Positions 18,518-28,011 are shown, counted from the first letter of the stretch. The stretch: DNA of 64,000 bases from Xenorhabdus vietnamensis (GCF_002127535.1 NZ_MUBJ01000006.1:7933-71932); one strand, 5' to 3'. A program made the numbers and translations. Notes: a model not told the origin generated them from the letters alone.

Positions 18518-21262
18518 TCACCCATTGGATTCAAGATGTAATCCCCGCGCAATATCCATTTTTCTGGCCACCAAAACCGCCGCTTCCAGTTCACTGCACT
18601 GATACGCCCGCATTAATGCCCGTCGCTCCGCTTTTTCTTCTTTTTCCGTCATCCCCAGTGCCAGATAAAGGCTCGGTGGCACCACCCGGAACAAGGCTTC
18701 GATTTTTTTCGCCAGCACTACGCCTTCGGTATAGCAGCGCGGGAGTTTACTGGCGGAGAGCAACACGGCTTTTTGTTCCTCGGTCAGTTTTTTGAAGCGG
18801 GCGATTTGTTCGACTTCATCCGGCGGCATGGTCAGGCACAACCACCATTCAGCCATATTCAGCATTTTTTCAGCGGTATCCGGGTAGTCAGCGAGGTTTT
18901 GGGTTGCGAGCCACAGCCAGGCGCCCAGTTTACGCCACATTTTCACTACCTTGGTCATATAGGGGGAGAGCAGCGGGTTGGTGGTTGTGATATGCCCTTC
19001 ATCGATCACCAATTGCAGTTCTCGATCCTGATATTGATCCCGTTCGGCCAGATTATTCACGGTGTTAATGAGTGAGACCATCGCCAGTGCCATTTGTGCC
19101 GAATAGTTTTCCCGCGCCAGTGTACCCAAATCAATCAACGTGACATCCACTTCCGGCCACGGCGTACCGGGACGGTTAAACAGTTCCCCTTCAAAGCCCT
19201 GGGTAAACATCGACATGGCACCGGCCATTTCATCCGCCCGTGCCCGGCGATGTGCCGTGATTAACGGCTGACCGTGTTCATCCTGTTGATGGTTTCGGGC
19301 GATGGCATACAACGCATTTTGTAAGTCTGAGGCCACCATCTGACGTCCCTCAGCAAAGCTGGTGTGTGCTGCCATCATAATGGCTTCACGGATTAACCCC
19401 CGATCCGAGCGGGTCAGGCGCTCTTCCTCTTTTTTCTCACCGCCAGTGATCATCAGCCGGGCGGCAATTTCCATCTCACCCAGAATATCGCGCTGTTCAT
19501 CATTTTCGTCTTCCTGCGATTCATCAGGAATGTCCTGCCATTTATTGGGACTGAGTTGCAGCAGTTGATGGGCATCGGCAAATAGCGCCAGACTGACGCC
19601 ACAACCCGGTTTGATACCGATTTTATTGACCGTCAGCCCCAGACTTTCGTAATAATCCGCCAGTAAACCAAAGCTGTTCCCCGCTTCCACAATAAACAGA
19701 CGCGGTCGGTGGATCGCCATCAATTGCACCAGGGAGGCACACAGAGTCGCAGATTTACCTGCTCCTGTCGGGCCAAACAGCAATAAGTGGGCATTCTGGG
19801 TGCGATCCTGTTTGTTCATCGGATCAAAAGTCAACGGTGCCCCACCACGATTAAAAAAGCTGAAACCCGGATGCCCGGTGCCTGTCGAACGGCCTGTCAC
19901 CGGCAAGAGTCCCGCCAAATGTTGCACCCAGCTCAGGCGGGTAAACCAGTGTTTTTTGTCCTTCTGCGGGTTAAAGCCCATCGGCAGGGCACGCAAATAT
20001 GTATTCAGCGGGGAAACACTGAATTCCGGTCGCACGGGTTGTAATCCAGCACTCAGTAATGTGGAAGAAAGCTGATGAACCCGCTGATTCAGATTACCCA
20101 AATCCTTGCCACGCACCAGAAAGGTCAGCGCACTGCGATACAGTTTATGGCGTCGCCCCAGTAATTCCTTCACTTCCAGCACATCCTGCCGGACACGTGC
20201 TGATTCAGTATTTTCCCCCACCGCATTTTTTGCCAGCCGGGTAAAATCTTCTTCCAATGTGTCCTGTGCCTGCGCCACGATGGTCAGCGTGACCACGGTG
20301 CCTTCCGGCATCATATCCATCAGGGCATTGATATGATCACCCCGTCTTACTTCCCCTGTCAGCGTGCCCGGCTCCGGCGGGCGGCGCAGGCGTTCGACCG
20401 GAATGGCTTTATGCGGCAGGCCGTCAAACCACCAGAGTCCGTTTTCGGGATCAGACACCGGCGGGGTAAACCACAGACTTTCAGCAAAATCATTATTGAC
20501 GGGAAGATCCGATTGTGTGGATGCCTCGTAACTCACAGTACGGTAAAAATCAGCCTTTTCCATGCCCCAGTCCGGGGCCGGATTAAAATGGCGCAATAGC
20601 CAGCTGTGAATCTGACCGCCATTTTGTCGAATGGCAATAATGCCAGCAGAAGCCAGTGATGACACCAGCCGTTCACAGACCTGATTAAGTGCAGCGACGG
20701 ATGACAGAGAAGGGTTATCAGCACGGGATTTGTGGCCAGAGGAGTGCCAGCGGTAGACCACCATACGCGTCTGACGTTGCTGACCTCGCCAGGGTTGCCC
20801 GGTAATCAGAGAGTCCTGAAATATCCCGTCAGGCTGAGCAATCCCCTTCAGGTGGCGTTCCGATTCAGACAGAAAGGTGTCTGTAAAGGCCGTGCCTTGC
20901 GCCCACGGTTTCACATAGTCCTGTAATGTGTTGAGATAACTGGCCGGATCATCTTCATCCTGACAAAAAAACTGCACCACCCACGGTGAAATATCGTCTT
21001 CTTCCAGACTGTCCTGAATCGCATCTTCCAGCTGATCCCGAATCTCAATCAATCGTTCAAGGGGACGACCTTCCGTTGCCACGGGTTCAATGCGGTAAAC
21101 CGCCCCCACGGAAATACCGTCGTCCAGCAACAAACATTGCCCGTCTTCCAGATATTCCACCCAAGGGAGATAATCGATGATGGAAGGGTTAGCCCGGTAA
21201 ACCGCAGCCTCATCTGCCTCACGTAGTTGGCCGGGGCGATTCAATGCTTTAATGTTTTGCAT
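18518..21262 (-). CDS. VirB4/TraC-like conjugative transfer ATPase, TIGR03744 (PFL_4706) family
   Basis: This 914-residue inner-membrane-associated ATPase powers pilus and channel assembly. Walker A GPTGAGKSATL is near residue 493, and a Walker B-type segment (ELQLVIDEGHITTT) lies near ~745, followed by KMWRKLGAWLWLATQN. The N-terminal half is the usual VirB4/TraC domain. Its start immediately abuts the lipoprotein gene's stop. Downstream, the operon is interrupted by the invasin gene. Length and order match the PFGI-1/SPI-7 type. Confidence 0.92.
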   Translation of the reverse strand: MQNIKALNRPGQLREADEAAVYRANPSIIDYLPWVEYLEDGQCLLLDDGISVGAVYRIEPVATEGRPLERLIEIRDQLEDAIQDSLEEDDISPWVVQFFCQDEDDPASYLNTLQDYVKPWAQGTAFTDTFLSESERHLKGIAQPDGIFQDSLITGQPWRGQQRQTRMVVYRWHSSGHKSRADNPSLSSVAALNQVCERLVSSLASAGIIAIRQNGGQIHSWLLRHFNPAPDWGMEKADFYRTVSYEASTQSDLPVNNDFAESLWFTPPVSDPENGLWWFDGLPHKAIPVERLRRPPEPGTLTGEVRRGDHINALMDMMPEGTVVTLTIVAQAQDTLEEDFTRLAKNAVGENTESARVRQDVLEVKELLGRRHKLYRSALTFLVRGKDLGNLNQRVHQLSSTLLSAGLQPVRPEFSVSPLNTYLRALPMGFNPQKDKKHWFTRLSWVQHLAGLLPVTGRSTGTGHPGFSFFNRGGAPLTFDPMNKQDRTQNAHLLLFGPTGAGKSATLCASLVQLMAIHRPRLFIVEAGNSFGLLADYYESLGLTVNKIGIKPGCGVSLALFADAHQLLQLSPNKWQDIPDESQEDENDEQRDILGEMEIAARLMITGGEKKEEERLTRSDRGLIREAIMMAAHTSFAEGRQMVASDLQNALYAIARNHQQDEHGQPLITAHRRARADEMAGAMSMFTQGFEGELFNRPGTPWPEVDVTLIDLGTLARENYSAQMALAMVSLINTVNNLAERDQYQDRELQLVIDEGHITTTNPLLSPYMTKVVKMWRKLGAWLWLATQNLADYPDTAEKMLNMAEWWLCLTMPPDEVEQIARFKKLTEEQKAVLLSASKLPRCYTEGVVLAKKIEALFRVVPPSLYLALGMTEKEEKAERRALMRAYQCSELEAAVLVARKMDIARGLHLESNG

Positions 21263-21663
21263 TACAGTACCTCCGTGTGTTCACCCGGCAGGGCATACTG
21301 CACCTGCTGATAAAACGGGAACACCGTACTGTATCCCGGTATCGGTGTATTGCCTGCGGCCAGATGCGGATAAACATACATCACCATATCGGGATTGGGT
21401 AAGCGGGGAAACTGCTGGCTGATTTCATGCTCAACCGAACGACTGTAATGGTAAGGTTCTTCCAGTGCCCGGTTTCGTTCGGCAGGGGTTAACGCCCGGC
21501 GCAAGGTTTGTCTTACCTGTGCTGCGCTATGGCCTGCCTTGTTTCCCTGCCACATCGCCAGCACCGTCTGCTCCCCAGCAGGGAGTAAGGTATCTTTCGA
21601 GGTTGCGCAGCCTGCCAGCAGCCCGGCCAGACATAACACGACAGACTGTTTTATTTTCCGCAT
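21262..21663 (-). CDS. ICE conjugative transfer lipoprotein, TIGR03751 family
   Basis: This 133-residue protein has a lipobox LLAGC at ~20 (signal VVLCLAGLLAGC), so it is probably an outer-membrane lipoprotein analogous to VirB7/TraV. It has the conserved LPNPDMVMYVYPHL and PGYSTVFPFY segments of the family. It touches the virB4-like gene by one base and overlaps the preceding 118-residue gene by 13 bp, indicating coupled translation. Confidence 0.86.
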   Translation of the reverse strand: MRKIKQSVVLCLAGLLAGCATSKDTLLPAGEQTVLAMWQGNKAGHSAAQVRQTLRRALTPAERNRALEEPYHYSRSVEHEISQQFPRLPNPDMVMYVYPHLAAGNTPIPGYSTVFPFYQQVQYALPGEHTEVL

Positions 21664-22007
21664 ACTCGGGTCTCCGGGATGTCAATGGCGGTAAATGTGA
21701 CAAATTCGGGGTGTACCGCCAGTTCTGATAAGGTAAAAGGTAGTCGCTCCCATTGTTCAGGTTCAGCCCCGGCGCTATTCTCAACTACCGCCTGCCACTG
21801 GGTTTCCGTCAGGCGAAAGACAGTAAAATCACCCTCACCCAACTCCCGGCATTCTCTGCCGGCTGAAAAATATAATCGGTACTCTTTTTTACGGACAGAC
21901 CGCCAGTAAAGCTGAACGGGCATGGGTTCAGAATGGGGTGTTATATTGATTTGCAGGCAATAAGGCGGGCTGGCACAAAACAGCCATTGAGAAGAAGTCG
22001 TTTCCAT
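21651..22007 (-). CDS. Hypothetical protein inserted in the transfer operon, 118 aa
   Basis: The start is coupled to the TIGR03752 gene through a TAATG overlap, and its end overlaps the lipoprotein gene by 13 bp, so it is a genuine operon member. The protein has no signal peptide and no membrane helix; visible segments are PVQLYWRSVRKKEYRLYF and GDFTVFRLTETQWQAVVEN. I do not recognise it, and it is not one of the standard named components at this position of SPI-7-type operons as I know them. Confidence 0.7.
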   Translation of the reverse strand: METTSSQWLFCASPPYCLQINITPHSEPMPVQLYWRSVRKKEYRLYFSAGRECRELGEGDFTVFRLTETQWQAVVENSAGAEPEQWERLPFTLSELAVHPEFVTFTAIDIPETRVCGK

Positions 22008-23419
22008 TAATCTAAGTCTTCCTGAGTGACAGATTGGGTAGGTTCACTAAAACCGTAACGCACCTTACGTCCTGTCGTTTCATAATCAATCGCCAGCGGT
22101 TGTGTGATATGCACTACTAACCGGGCACCGGGTGGAACATAAACCGCATCAAACGTCTGGCTGTAACGTTGTTTGAGCCATTCGGTTATGTCATTCATGC
22201 CACCGGCCATGGCTTTTCCTAATGCAGATTGTCCGGCATTGCCCGTTAAGGCTGACATGATGCCGCCAGCACCGTTGGTTTGCGCGGTTCGCTGACTTTC
22301 GTTCAATGCGTCCCCGGCTGAATTCATGGCCGAAAGGGCAAACAACGTCGGCAGATAGGTGCTGGCGTTGGATTTACGCTCACCGCTGATACAGGGAATG
22401 CCATTTTCATCAGACAGCCAGCCGATGCCCTGTGGATTTTGCCCGGTGCCCGGTAAGGTACGCACCGTACCATCCTGAAAAACAAAGGTGATGGAATTGA
22501 CCTGCCCCCGCACGCAGGAGAGTGTCCAGTCGCCACTGGCCGAACCGGAGATAACAGCACCTTCCACTTCCGGCAGTTCGATACCGTTGGCGGTCAGGTT
22601 GTCTTTGCCGATAAGAATTTTGAACGGATACGGATCAGTGACCGTGCCATTCACCGGAACACGGCCTAATAACGCGGTCATCGCCTGACTGCCCACTAAA
22701 GTGGCATTTTCAGACAGGGTATAGACCGGTTTTTCGTTTTCTTCCTTAAGCGAGGAATTTTGGGGTGTATTTTGCCCAGTGGTCGGTTGTTCACTTAAAA
22801 AAGAAGTCGAAAATTGTGCCGTGGTTTTTCCATTGCCCATAGCTTGCATATCTGAAGACTTTTCATCAGCAGGTGTCACCCAGATGAGTTCATCCTGCCC
22901 TCTGACTGGATTGGCGGCATACTGACTGCTTGTCAGCCCCAGCCCAAGCGGCATCTGATTATCCTGAGCAGGCAAAGGCGTTGAATTTAACCGCTCTGTC
23001 AGCAAATCAATCTGTGCCAGCAATCCCCTTTGATCGTCCTGTAACTCGCGCTGGCGCTGTTCATCCTCCTGACGGATGGCGGCAACCGCCGCATCTATCT
23101 GGCCGGCGACATCGTGGTTCTGATTTTTTAACTGGTCATTTTCTTTCAAAATATCGGCATTCTGCTGGCCTAAGCGTTTCTGCTCTGCCCGCACTTTATT
23201 CAGTGCCCCTATCAGGGTACGCAGGGTATCCTCCGGCGTATCGCCCCCTACCCCCAGCGCCTGCAACTCCTCCGGTGACAGCGTGGCCAACACATTATTC
23301 GCCGTCGTGCTGGGCGCTGCACCTTCCGTTGAACGGCAACTTTTGATGCCAATAAACCCGCCGATAAGCAGCACTATGGGCACCAGTATTTTCACCAACG
23401 CATTGGATTTAACCTGCAT
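22007..23419 (-). CDS. ICE transfer protein, TIGR03752 (PFL_4705) family, TraB/VirB10-like
   Basis: This 470-residue protein has one N-terminal membrane anchor (VKILVPIVLLIGGFIGIKSC). A coiled-coil follows (~70-145; EQKRLGQQNADILKENDQLK), then a linker. The C-terminal half is the TrbI/VirB10-like beta domain with GRVPVNGTVTDPYPFKILIG and the end block PPGARLVVHITQPLAIDYE. VirB10-type proteins span the inner membrane and reach the outer-membrane core complex. It overlaps the TIGR03749 gene by 11 bp. Confidence 0.88.
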   Translation of the reverse strand: MQVKSNALVKILVPIVLLIGGFIGIKSCRSTEGAAPSTTANNVLATLSPEELQALGVGGDTPEDTLRTLIGALNKVRAEQKRLGQQNADILKENDQLKNQNHDVAGQIDAAVAAIRQEDEQRQRELQDDQRGLLAQIDLLTERLNSTPLPAQDNQMPLGLGLTSSQYAANPVRGQDELIWVTPADEKSSDMQAMGNGKTTAQFSTSFLSEQPTTGQNTPQNSSLKEENEKPVYTLSENATLVGSQAMTALLGRVPVNGTVTDPYPFKILIGKDNLTANGIELPEVEGAVISGSASGDWTLSCVRGQVNSITFVFQDGTVRTLPGTGQNPQGIGWLSDENGIPCISGERKSNASTYLPTLFALSAMNSAGDALNESQRTAQTNGAGGIMSALTGNAGQSALGKAMAGGMNDITEWLKQRYSQTFDAVYVPPGARLVVHITQPLAIDYETTGRKVRYGFSEPTQSVTQEDLD

Positions 23420-24242
23420 GACGTCCTCCCGGTTTCACCGATGCCGGCTCAGGTATAAGGGCGTTATCCGGCAGCCCTTTGGTGACGAGATACAATACCG
23501 TGGTCTCTTCCGGTGTCCCCGCCTCACCCAGCCAACGATGCTGGAACGTTGCCGCTACAAATTTCCCCTGTAAGGCCCGTGGATCAAGGGTGATTTTTCG
23601 TTGGATGGGATTGCGCAATTTCAGTGCTACCACAGTATGATTGTGCAGTCTCCAGCCTGCCAGCGGGATAATTTCAATCGGCTCTGACGGATAGAGGGTG
23701 GTGATGGATGAGGCCAAATGCAGGTTCATCGGCTGAATGCCGGTAACCGGCTCGACAGTACGTAATGGTGCATAGAGCTGCTGTGCGGCATAGCGGATCA
23801 GCGTTACCGGCACGGGCGTGGATAATTGGGATTTGCTCTGGGATTGTGATTTTTTAGTTGAATCAGGTTGTTTTTCATCCGAATAAATAATCCGTACCGG
23901 CTCTGTTGGCCCCGCTTTGGCGGCGGTGATATCCAGTAAAATGATTTCGCCATTTTCACTGTCCTGCAATTGCAGGCGGGTTTGCGGGAAAGCATTGTTG
24001 GCTTTCAGGTAAATCGCCCCGCCTGCGCTTTGTACCCGCAATTTATCGCTGAGCAACGGCGGAAAACCGACACGGACATTCCGGTCAGCAAAAATAATCC
24101 GCTCCTGTCCGACCTTGAGCGCAATGGATAACGGAATGCGTTCCCATTTCATCAGTTCATCGGCCTTTGCGCCGATGCTAAACAGCAAGAGGCTGACCAA
24201 CCCCAGCCAAAAACAGGTATAGCAAGACTGATATCCTCTCAT
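23409..24242 (-). CDS. ICE transfer protein, TIGR03749 (PFL_4704) family, TraK/VirB9-like
   Basis: This 277-residue periplasmic secretin-like component has a signal peptide (cleavage near AKA, residue ~26), then LMKWERIPLSIALKVGQERI, FPPLLSDKLRVQSAGGAIYL and a C-terminal beta domain (KLRNPIQRKITLDPRALQGK). I place the start at ATG 24242, which forms a 4-bp ATGA overlap with the upstream gene, rather than at an upstream in-frame codon (24314). It would form part of the outer-membrane core with the VirB10-like and lipoprotein neighbours. Confidence 0.87.
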   Translation of the reverse strand: MRGYQSCYTCFWLGLVSLLLFSIGAKADELMKWERIPLSIALKVGQERIIFADRNVRVGFPPLLSDKLRVQSAGGAIYLKANNAFPQTRLQLQDSENGEIILLDITAAKAGPTEPVRIIYSDEKQPDSTKKSQSQSKSQLSTPVPVTLIRYAAQQLYAPLRTVEPVTGIQPMNLHLASSITTLYPSEPIEIIPLAGWRLHNHTVVALKLRNPIQRKITLDPRALQGKFVAATFQHRWLGEAGTPEETTVLYLVTKGLPDNALIPEPASVKPGGRHAG

Positions 24243-24895
24243 TGAAACACGCCCTTTTTCTCTTCCAAAGGTTGCGGCATGGCTTCCAGCCGCTGTGGCA
24301 TTCCGTCGTAACAATCCAGTGCCAGCCCGAAGGGATTACGCTCGGCATCGCCTTCCCAGCGCACCACTTTCAGCGGATAGCGCACTAATGCCCGTTTAAC
24401 CGGTTCGGCGTGATAATATTCATCGGCCACCAAATCCAGCCGGACCACCCAGTTATTTCGGTCACGCACCGTCACACTGCGCGTCCCATAGCCCCGGCCG
24501 GGAATTTCATACACCACGCGCACCCGGTCGAGCAGCTCGCCACTGTCAGCACGGGTTTTGGCATCTTCCCGCAGAAAATCCTGACACGCAGGCGTCAAAT
24601 AAGGTGATAAAGCGTAAATTTTGGCCGGATAGTCCTGTGCGCCGTTTTTCGGCCAGGCGTTTAGTTGCTGGAAAATATAAAAGGCAAAACTGTAGACACT
24701 CGGCGCAGGTACTTCCCACCACGGGCGGGTACTGCCGGTGCGTAAGTCCGGCGGATTATGGATGGTAAGATTACGCGGTGAAGCCATCCAGCCGCTCAGG
24801 GTCAGCAGCAATACCAACACCAAAATGCTGCACACCATTCTCAGAGTCAGAATATGCTGATCCCGATTTTTGATCGCATGACGAAACCGGCTCAT
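24239..24895 (-). CDS. ICE transfer protein, TIGR03746 (PFL_4703) family, TraE/VirB8-like
   Basis: This ~218-residue inner-membrane protein has one N-terminal membrane helix (MVCSILVLVLLLTLSGWMAS) followed by a periplasmic domain with PWWEVPAPSVYSFAFYIFQQ and a C-terminal beta-rich part (NNWVVRLDLVADEYYHAEPV). The start at 24895 (MSRFRHAIKNRD) gives an ATGA overlap with the preceding gene; an upstream start at 24946 would add 17 residues inside that gene. VirB8-like proteins nucleate assembly of the channel. Confidence 0.86.
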   Translation of the reverse strand: MSRFRHAIKNRDQHILTLRMVCSILVLVLLLTLSGWMASPRNLTIHNPPDLRTGSTRPWWEVPAPSVYSFAFYIFQQLNAWPKNGAQDYPAKIYALSPYLTPACQDFLREDAKTRADSGELLDRVRVVYEIPGRGYGTRSVTVRDRNNWVVRLDLVADEYYHAEPVKRALVRYPLKVVRWEGDAERNPFGLALDCYDGMPQRLEAMPQPLEEKKGVFQ

Positions 24896-25248
24896 CGCAG
24901 GCTCCTGCTGCGGCGCAACGACCAGCCCTGAGCGGTAATAATCCATGCCGGATCACCGATACCCAGCCGGCGTTTTTTCTCTTCCAGCTTCAGCCAGATA
25001 TAATTTTCCGGCTTGCCACGTTTAACATGCGCAAGCCAGCGCCCGCCAAAGCTTACCAGTAACAAGGGCATGACCAACATGCCGGTCGGGAGCATGACCC
25101 AACCGGCTAACGGGATCAGGGGAATACTGACTGCCAGTCCGAGCGCGATCCCAGTCAGTGCAGCCAGTCCCATCTCAGGCGTAGTAAACCCGCGAAATAC
25201 CACCGGTTCGGCGTTTAAACGGTCAGGTAAAAAAGCGATCGTTTGCAT
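24892..25248 (-). CDS. ICE transfer membrane protein, TIGR03750 (DUF3487) family, TraL-like
   Basis: This 118-residue protein has two adjacent membrane helices (GLAALTGIALGLAVSIPLIP and WVMLPTGMLVMPLLLVSFGG) and a cytoplasmic C-terminus with KRGKPENYIWLKLEEKKRRL, a recognised pattern of this family. It lies 10 bp after the TIGR03745 gene and overlaps the next by 4 bp. It probably connects the inner-membrane complex with the VirB4-type ATPase. Confidence 0.86.
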   Translation of the reverse strand: MQTIAFLPDRLNAEPVVFRGFTTPEMGLAALTGIALGLAVSIPLIPLAGWVMLPTGMLVMPLLLVSFGGRWLAHVKRGKPENYIWLKLEEKKRRLGIGDPAWIITAQGWSLRRSRSLR

Positions 25249-25258
25249 GGTAACTACC

Positions 25259-25636
25259 TTAAAAGATAATGCTGGCCGATTTCGACAGCAACCAAATCAC
25301 GGCAACCAACAGCACCACGCCAACCACGACGATGGCGCCAAATTGGGTCCAGGTCGATTTGCCATCCCGCACTTCGGAAAAAGTTTCGACGGCGGCCGAG
25401 GCGACCTTAAAGAACGCCACTGCCGAGAGGATCAACCCACCAATCACAATGCCATCCTGCGCGTACCCTTTCGCCTGTCCCAGCAATCCGCCTCCGCCAC
25501 CACTTTTGGGCGGTTCAATAGCGGGCAAATCGGCCCAGGCTGATTCACAGGAAAATCCGAATAACAGCATGAATGTACTGAGCCGTGTCATCAGGTTTGT
25601 GCTGATACGTCGGCAGACGGTAAAAATGTGCTTCAT
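25259..25636 (-). CDS. ICE membrane protein, TIGR03745 (PFL_4702) family
   Basis: This 125-residue protein has a cleavable leader (MTRLSTFMLLFGFSCESAWA region), a Gly-rich turn (PKSGGGGGLLGQ) and two hydrophobic helices (GIVIGGLILSAVAFFKVASA and FGAIVVVGVVLLVAVIWLLS). Size and layout resemble pilin-like or VirB2-like subunits. The position between TIGR03758 and TIGR03750 is canonical. Confidence 0.85.
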   Translation of the reverse strand: MKHIFTVCRRISTNLMTRLSTFMLLFGFSCESAWADLPAIEPPKSGGGGGLLGQAKGYAQDGIVIGGLILSAVAFFKVASAAVETFSEVRDGKSTWTQFGAIVVVGVVLLVAVIWLLSKSASIIF

Positions 25637-25670
25637 GTTCTATCTATTCCTTTTCATCATGTTCGCTGCA

Positions 25671-25907
25671 TTAACTGGCAAACATCCAAATAGCCACGAC
25701 CAGCAATACCGCGGTTCGAAGGGCAAACTGGCTGAGGGTCTGATTACGCACTTTTTCATTTGCCCAGCCATTCCAGACATCTACCGCCGCCCAGGCCGCC
25801 CAGAAAAACAAGGTGGCTAAGAAAAATCCGACACACACCAGATACAAAAAAGTGATATCAAAGTGCCCGGATGCCACTTCAAAGGCATTGCGTTGCGCCT
25901 GCGTCAT
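25671..25907 (-). CDS. ICE membrane protein, TIGR03758 (DUF3262, PFL_4701) family
   Basis: This 78-residue protein has two membrane helices (ITFLYLVCVGFFLATLFFWA and TAVLLVVAIWMFAS) separated by VDVWNGWANEKVRNQTLSQF, as expected for this family. It overlaps the RAQPRD gene by 4 bp. It is probably a pilin or inner-membrane component of the mating apparatus. Confidence 0.86.
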   Translation of the reverse strand: MTQAQRNAFEVASGHFDITFLYLVCVGFFLATLFFWAAWAAVDVWNGWANEKVRNQTLSQFALRTAVLLVVAIWMFAS

Positions 25908-26233
25908 TGCGGGTTTTCCTGACGGTAATAGCCGGATAAGGTGCCTGACTCACGAGGTTGGGCACGGGACGGAGTAAGGTAGTGATCGATACCGGCTTTG
26001 ATGGTATTGAGATCGGCTTTGATGCGCGGATAATCAAAGTCATAACGAGGGCGTTTTGCTGTGTCAGACTGATTTTCTGCGATGCTTGCGCGTTCCAGTG
26101 CCATTTGCACCTGCTCAATCAGACGCTTTGCACTCGCCAGTTCGTCTTTTTCGGCCGCATGAGCCCGTGGCATACATAACACAGCCAGCCCCAGCAGGCC
26201 GACAGAACAAGATAGCGAAAAGCCACCGCGCAT
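25904..26233 (-). CDS. RAQPRD family ICE protein
   Basis: This 109-residue exported protein has a signal peptide (cleavage near AHA, residue ~26), an alpha-helical middle (ASAKRLIEQVQMALERAS) and the namesake motif SRAQPRESG near residue 92. It is the first gene of the ICE pilus/channel operon; a GAGGTG ribosome site precedes its ATG. The region upstream (26234-26372) should contain the operon promoter, but no clear consensus is visible. Confidence 0.9.
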   Translation of the reverse strand: MRGGFSLSCSVGLLGLAVLCMPRAHAAEKDELASAKRLIEQVQMALERASIAENQSDTAKRPRYDFDYPRIKADLNTIKAGIDHYLTPSRAQPRESGTLSGYYRQENPQ

Positions 26234-26372
26234 AAATATTCACCTCGTCATGGATTTCAAAATGCCGAGGATGCGGTGTTTTTTAAATCCGATCAGCAAT
26301 AAACTCTTTATGCTTTGATGAAAATTAGCTAAATAGTCTGACTAATTTATTGGGTTAACGGTTTAATAATGA

Positions 26373-26846
26373 AGGAAGATACATGCTGCGAAGCTACTGG
26401 AAGCCAATAGCGACGATGAATCCGGCACGGAAATAGCTTATACCGAACAGGACGGCCCAGCGTTTTTGTTTTATATCGCCGATATTCCCACTCTCGTGCG
26501 TAGCGTGCTGCCTAGTTTTCATCACACGCTACGTAAAGCAGTCAGCCAACGGCTGGGCAGGCAGTACTGGATAAATCACTGCGAACACTGTGGCGCACAG
26601 CAGAATGATACCGACATGTTTGCGGAAGTCGGTGGCGCATTTTTCCCGGCCTCCAAAGAGCAGGCGGCGGCTATTCAGCTTCACCGTATTGATCAGCCGT
26701 TTGTGGGATATTGTGAAGATATCTCATATCATCACTACCATTTTGATCCGAAGCTGGATAACCGAATCTGTAAATCCTGTGACTGGATTGAATCCATGAC
26801 GCTCATTGAAGTTAACACCAGCGACGTATTGTGTTTATTGCATTAA
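26373..26846 (+). pseudogene. 5'-truncated gene for a cysteine-rich cargo protein
   Basis: The frame is open from 26373 (after a TGA) to 26846 and reads like coding sequence (AAKLLEANSDDESG, then EIAYTEQDGPAFLFYIADIP), but no ATG, GTG or TTG precedes this conserved-looking part. The only start would be an internal TTG at 26466. The protein has two CxxC pairs (HCEHCGAQQND and CKSCDWIES), suggesting zinc binding. I infer that the N-terminus was lost when the cargo was inserted in front of the RAQPRD operon. Function is unknown. Confidence 0.6.
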
Positions 26847-26895
26847 TCTAATTATCCCTTTACATTAATGATAAATAACTAAAAGGAAAATATTT

Positions 26896-27915
26896 ATGTC
26901 TATATATTCATTTTGGAATAACAAGGGTGGCACAGGAAAAACAAGTTTAGCATTTCAGTCTATCTGTAGTTTTGCAAAAAAGCATCCAGACAAAAAAATA
27001 TTGGCCGTTGACTTATGTCCACAAGCAAATATCTCTGAATTATTTCTTGGCGGACAAGAAAACAATGGAAATAATCAACTACTGATCGCTCATGAAAACA
27101 TACCAAGAAAAAGTATTGGTGGATACTTCGATAATCGACTTTCATCGCCATATTCTCCATCCAATTTTATACCACAGGATTACATCCTAACACCATCATC
27201 AGTAAATAGTAACATTCCTGACAATGTTGATTTAATTTGCGGTGATCCATTAGTTGAACTACAAGCAATAGCAATGAATACATTAGCTAATGCTAATTTG
27301 CCAGGAATAAATTCATGGTTAGCAGTCATTGACTGGCTAAAAGATCTATTAGTCAAGACTAATGATTATTATGACGATGTATTTATTGATACCAACCCAA
27401 GCTTTGCTATGTATACACAAATAGCATTAGCCGCATCAGAATATATTATTGTTCCAGTAATGGCAGATGACTCATCACGTAGAGCTCTACAGAATGCCTT
27501 ATCACTCATATACGGTATAAGCCTTCCATCCCCTATTTATTCAAAATTTACATTTTCTTTTCTCATGAATGAAGCAGGTAGAACTTTACCTAAAATTCAT
27601 TTAGTCGTAAGAAACAGAATTACTCAATATATGGGTGATGCATCAGCATACCAAGCAGTACTAACAGGAATTAACGATGATTTAAATACAGCCATCCAAA
27701 ATCATAAAAAATATTTTTCCTTTAAAAAATCCAAGGATGGAATTATTAGTGTCAGAGATTTCCAAACAACAGGAGTTGTTGCATTTGCTAGGGGCTGCCC
27801 TTTTTCAGAAATGAAACCAGGAAGACTTTCAGTTAATGGAAAATCAATTCAGGTAAACAAAGAAAATCTTGATAAAGTTCGAAATGCCATTAGTGAGTTG
27901 GTTGAAAAAATCTAG
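26896..27915 (+). CDS. Stand-alone ParA/MinD-like ATPase
   Basis: This 339-residue, AT-rich protein has a deviant Walker A motif at residues ~9-17 (NKGGTGKTSLAF), LAVDLCPQANISELFLGG as the Walker A' region, and DDVFIDTNPSFAMYT as Walker B. It is longer than usual ParA proteins, with an extra C-terminal part (KKSKDGIISVRDFQTTGVVA). No ParB partner is adjacent, and the ICE already has its own parA near the att site, so this is cargo. Such solitary ParA-like ATPases occur in plasmids, phages and some defence loci; the role here is unknown. The ribosome site AAAAGGAAA is well placed. Confidence 0.8.
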   Translation: MSIYSFWNNKGGTGKTSLAFQSICSFAKKHPDKKILAVDLCPQANISELFLGGQENNGNNQLLIAHENIPRKSIGGYFDNRLSSPYSPSNFIPQDYILTPSSVNSNIPDNVDLICGDPLVELQAIAMNTLANANLPGINSWLAVIDWLKDLLVKTNDYYDDVFIDTNPSFAMYTQIALAASEYIIVPVMADDSSRRALQNALSLIYGISLPSPIYSKFTFSFLMNEAGRTLPKIHLVVRNRITQYMGDASAYQAVLTGINDDLNTAIQNHKKYFSFKKSKDGIISVRDFQTTGVVAFARGCPFSEMKPGRLSVNGKSIQVNKENLDKVRNAISELVEKI

Positions 27916-28011
27916 TCTAAATGCATTTTTACTAAACAGAATGGCTCACATATAAATCAATTCATAGTGAGCTAACTATATTTTGTCTATCACTTCCTTT
28001 AATTATTTTAA

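Noticed and set aside
25013-25820. Two plus-strand frames of 176 and 183 codons
   Set aside because: They are antisense to TIGR03750, TIGR03745 and TIGR03758 genes whose order and overlaps are canonical.
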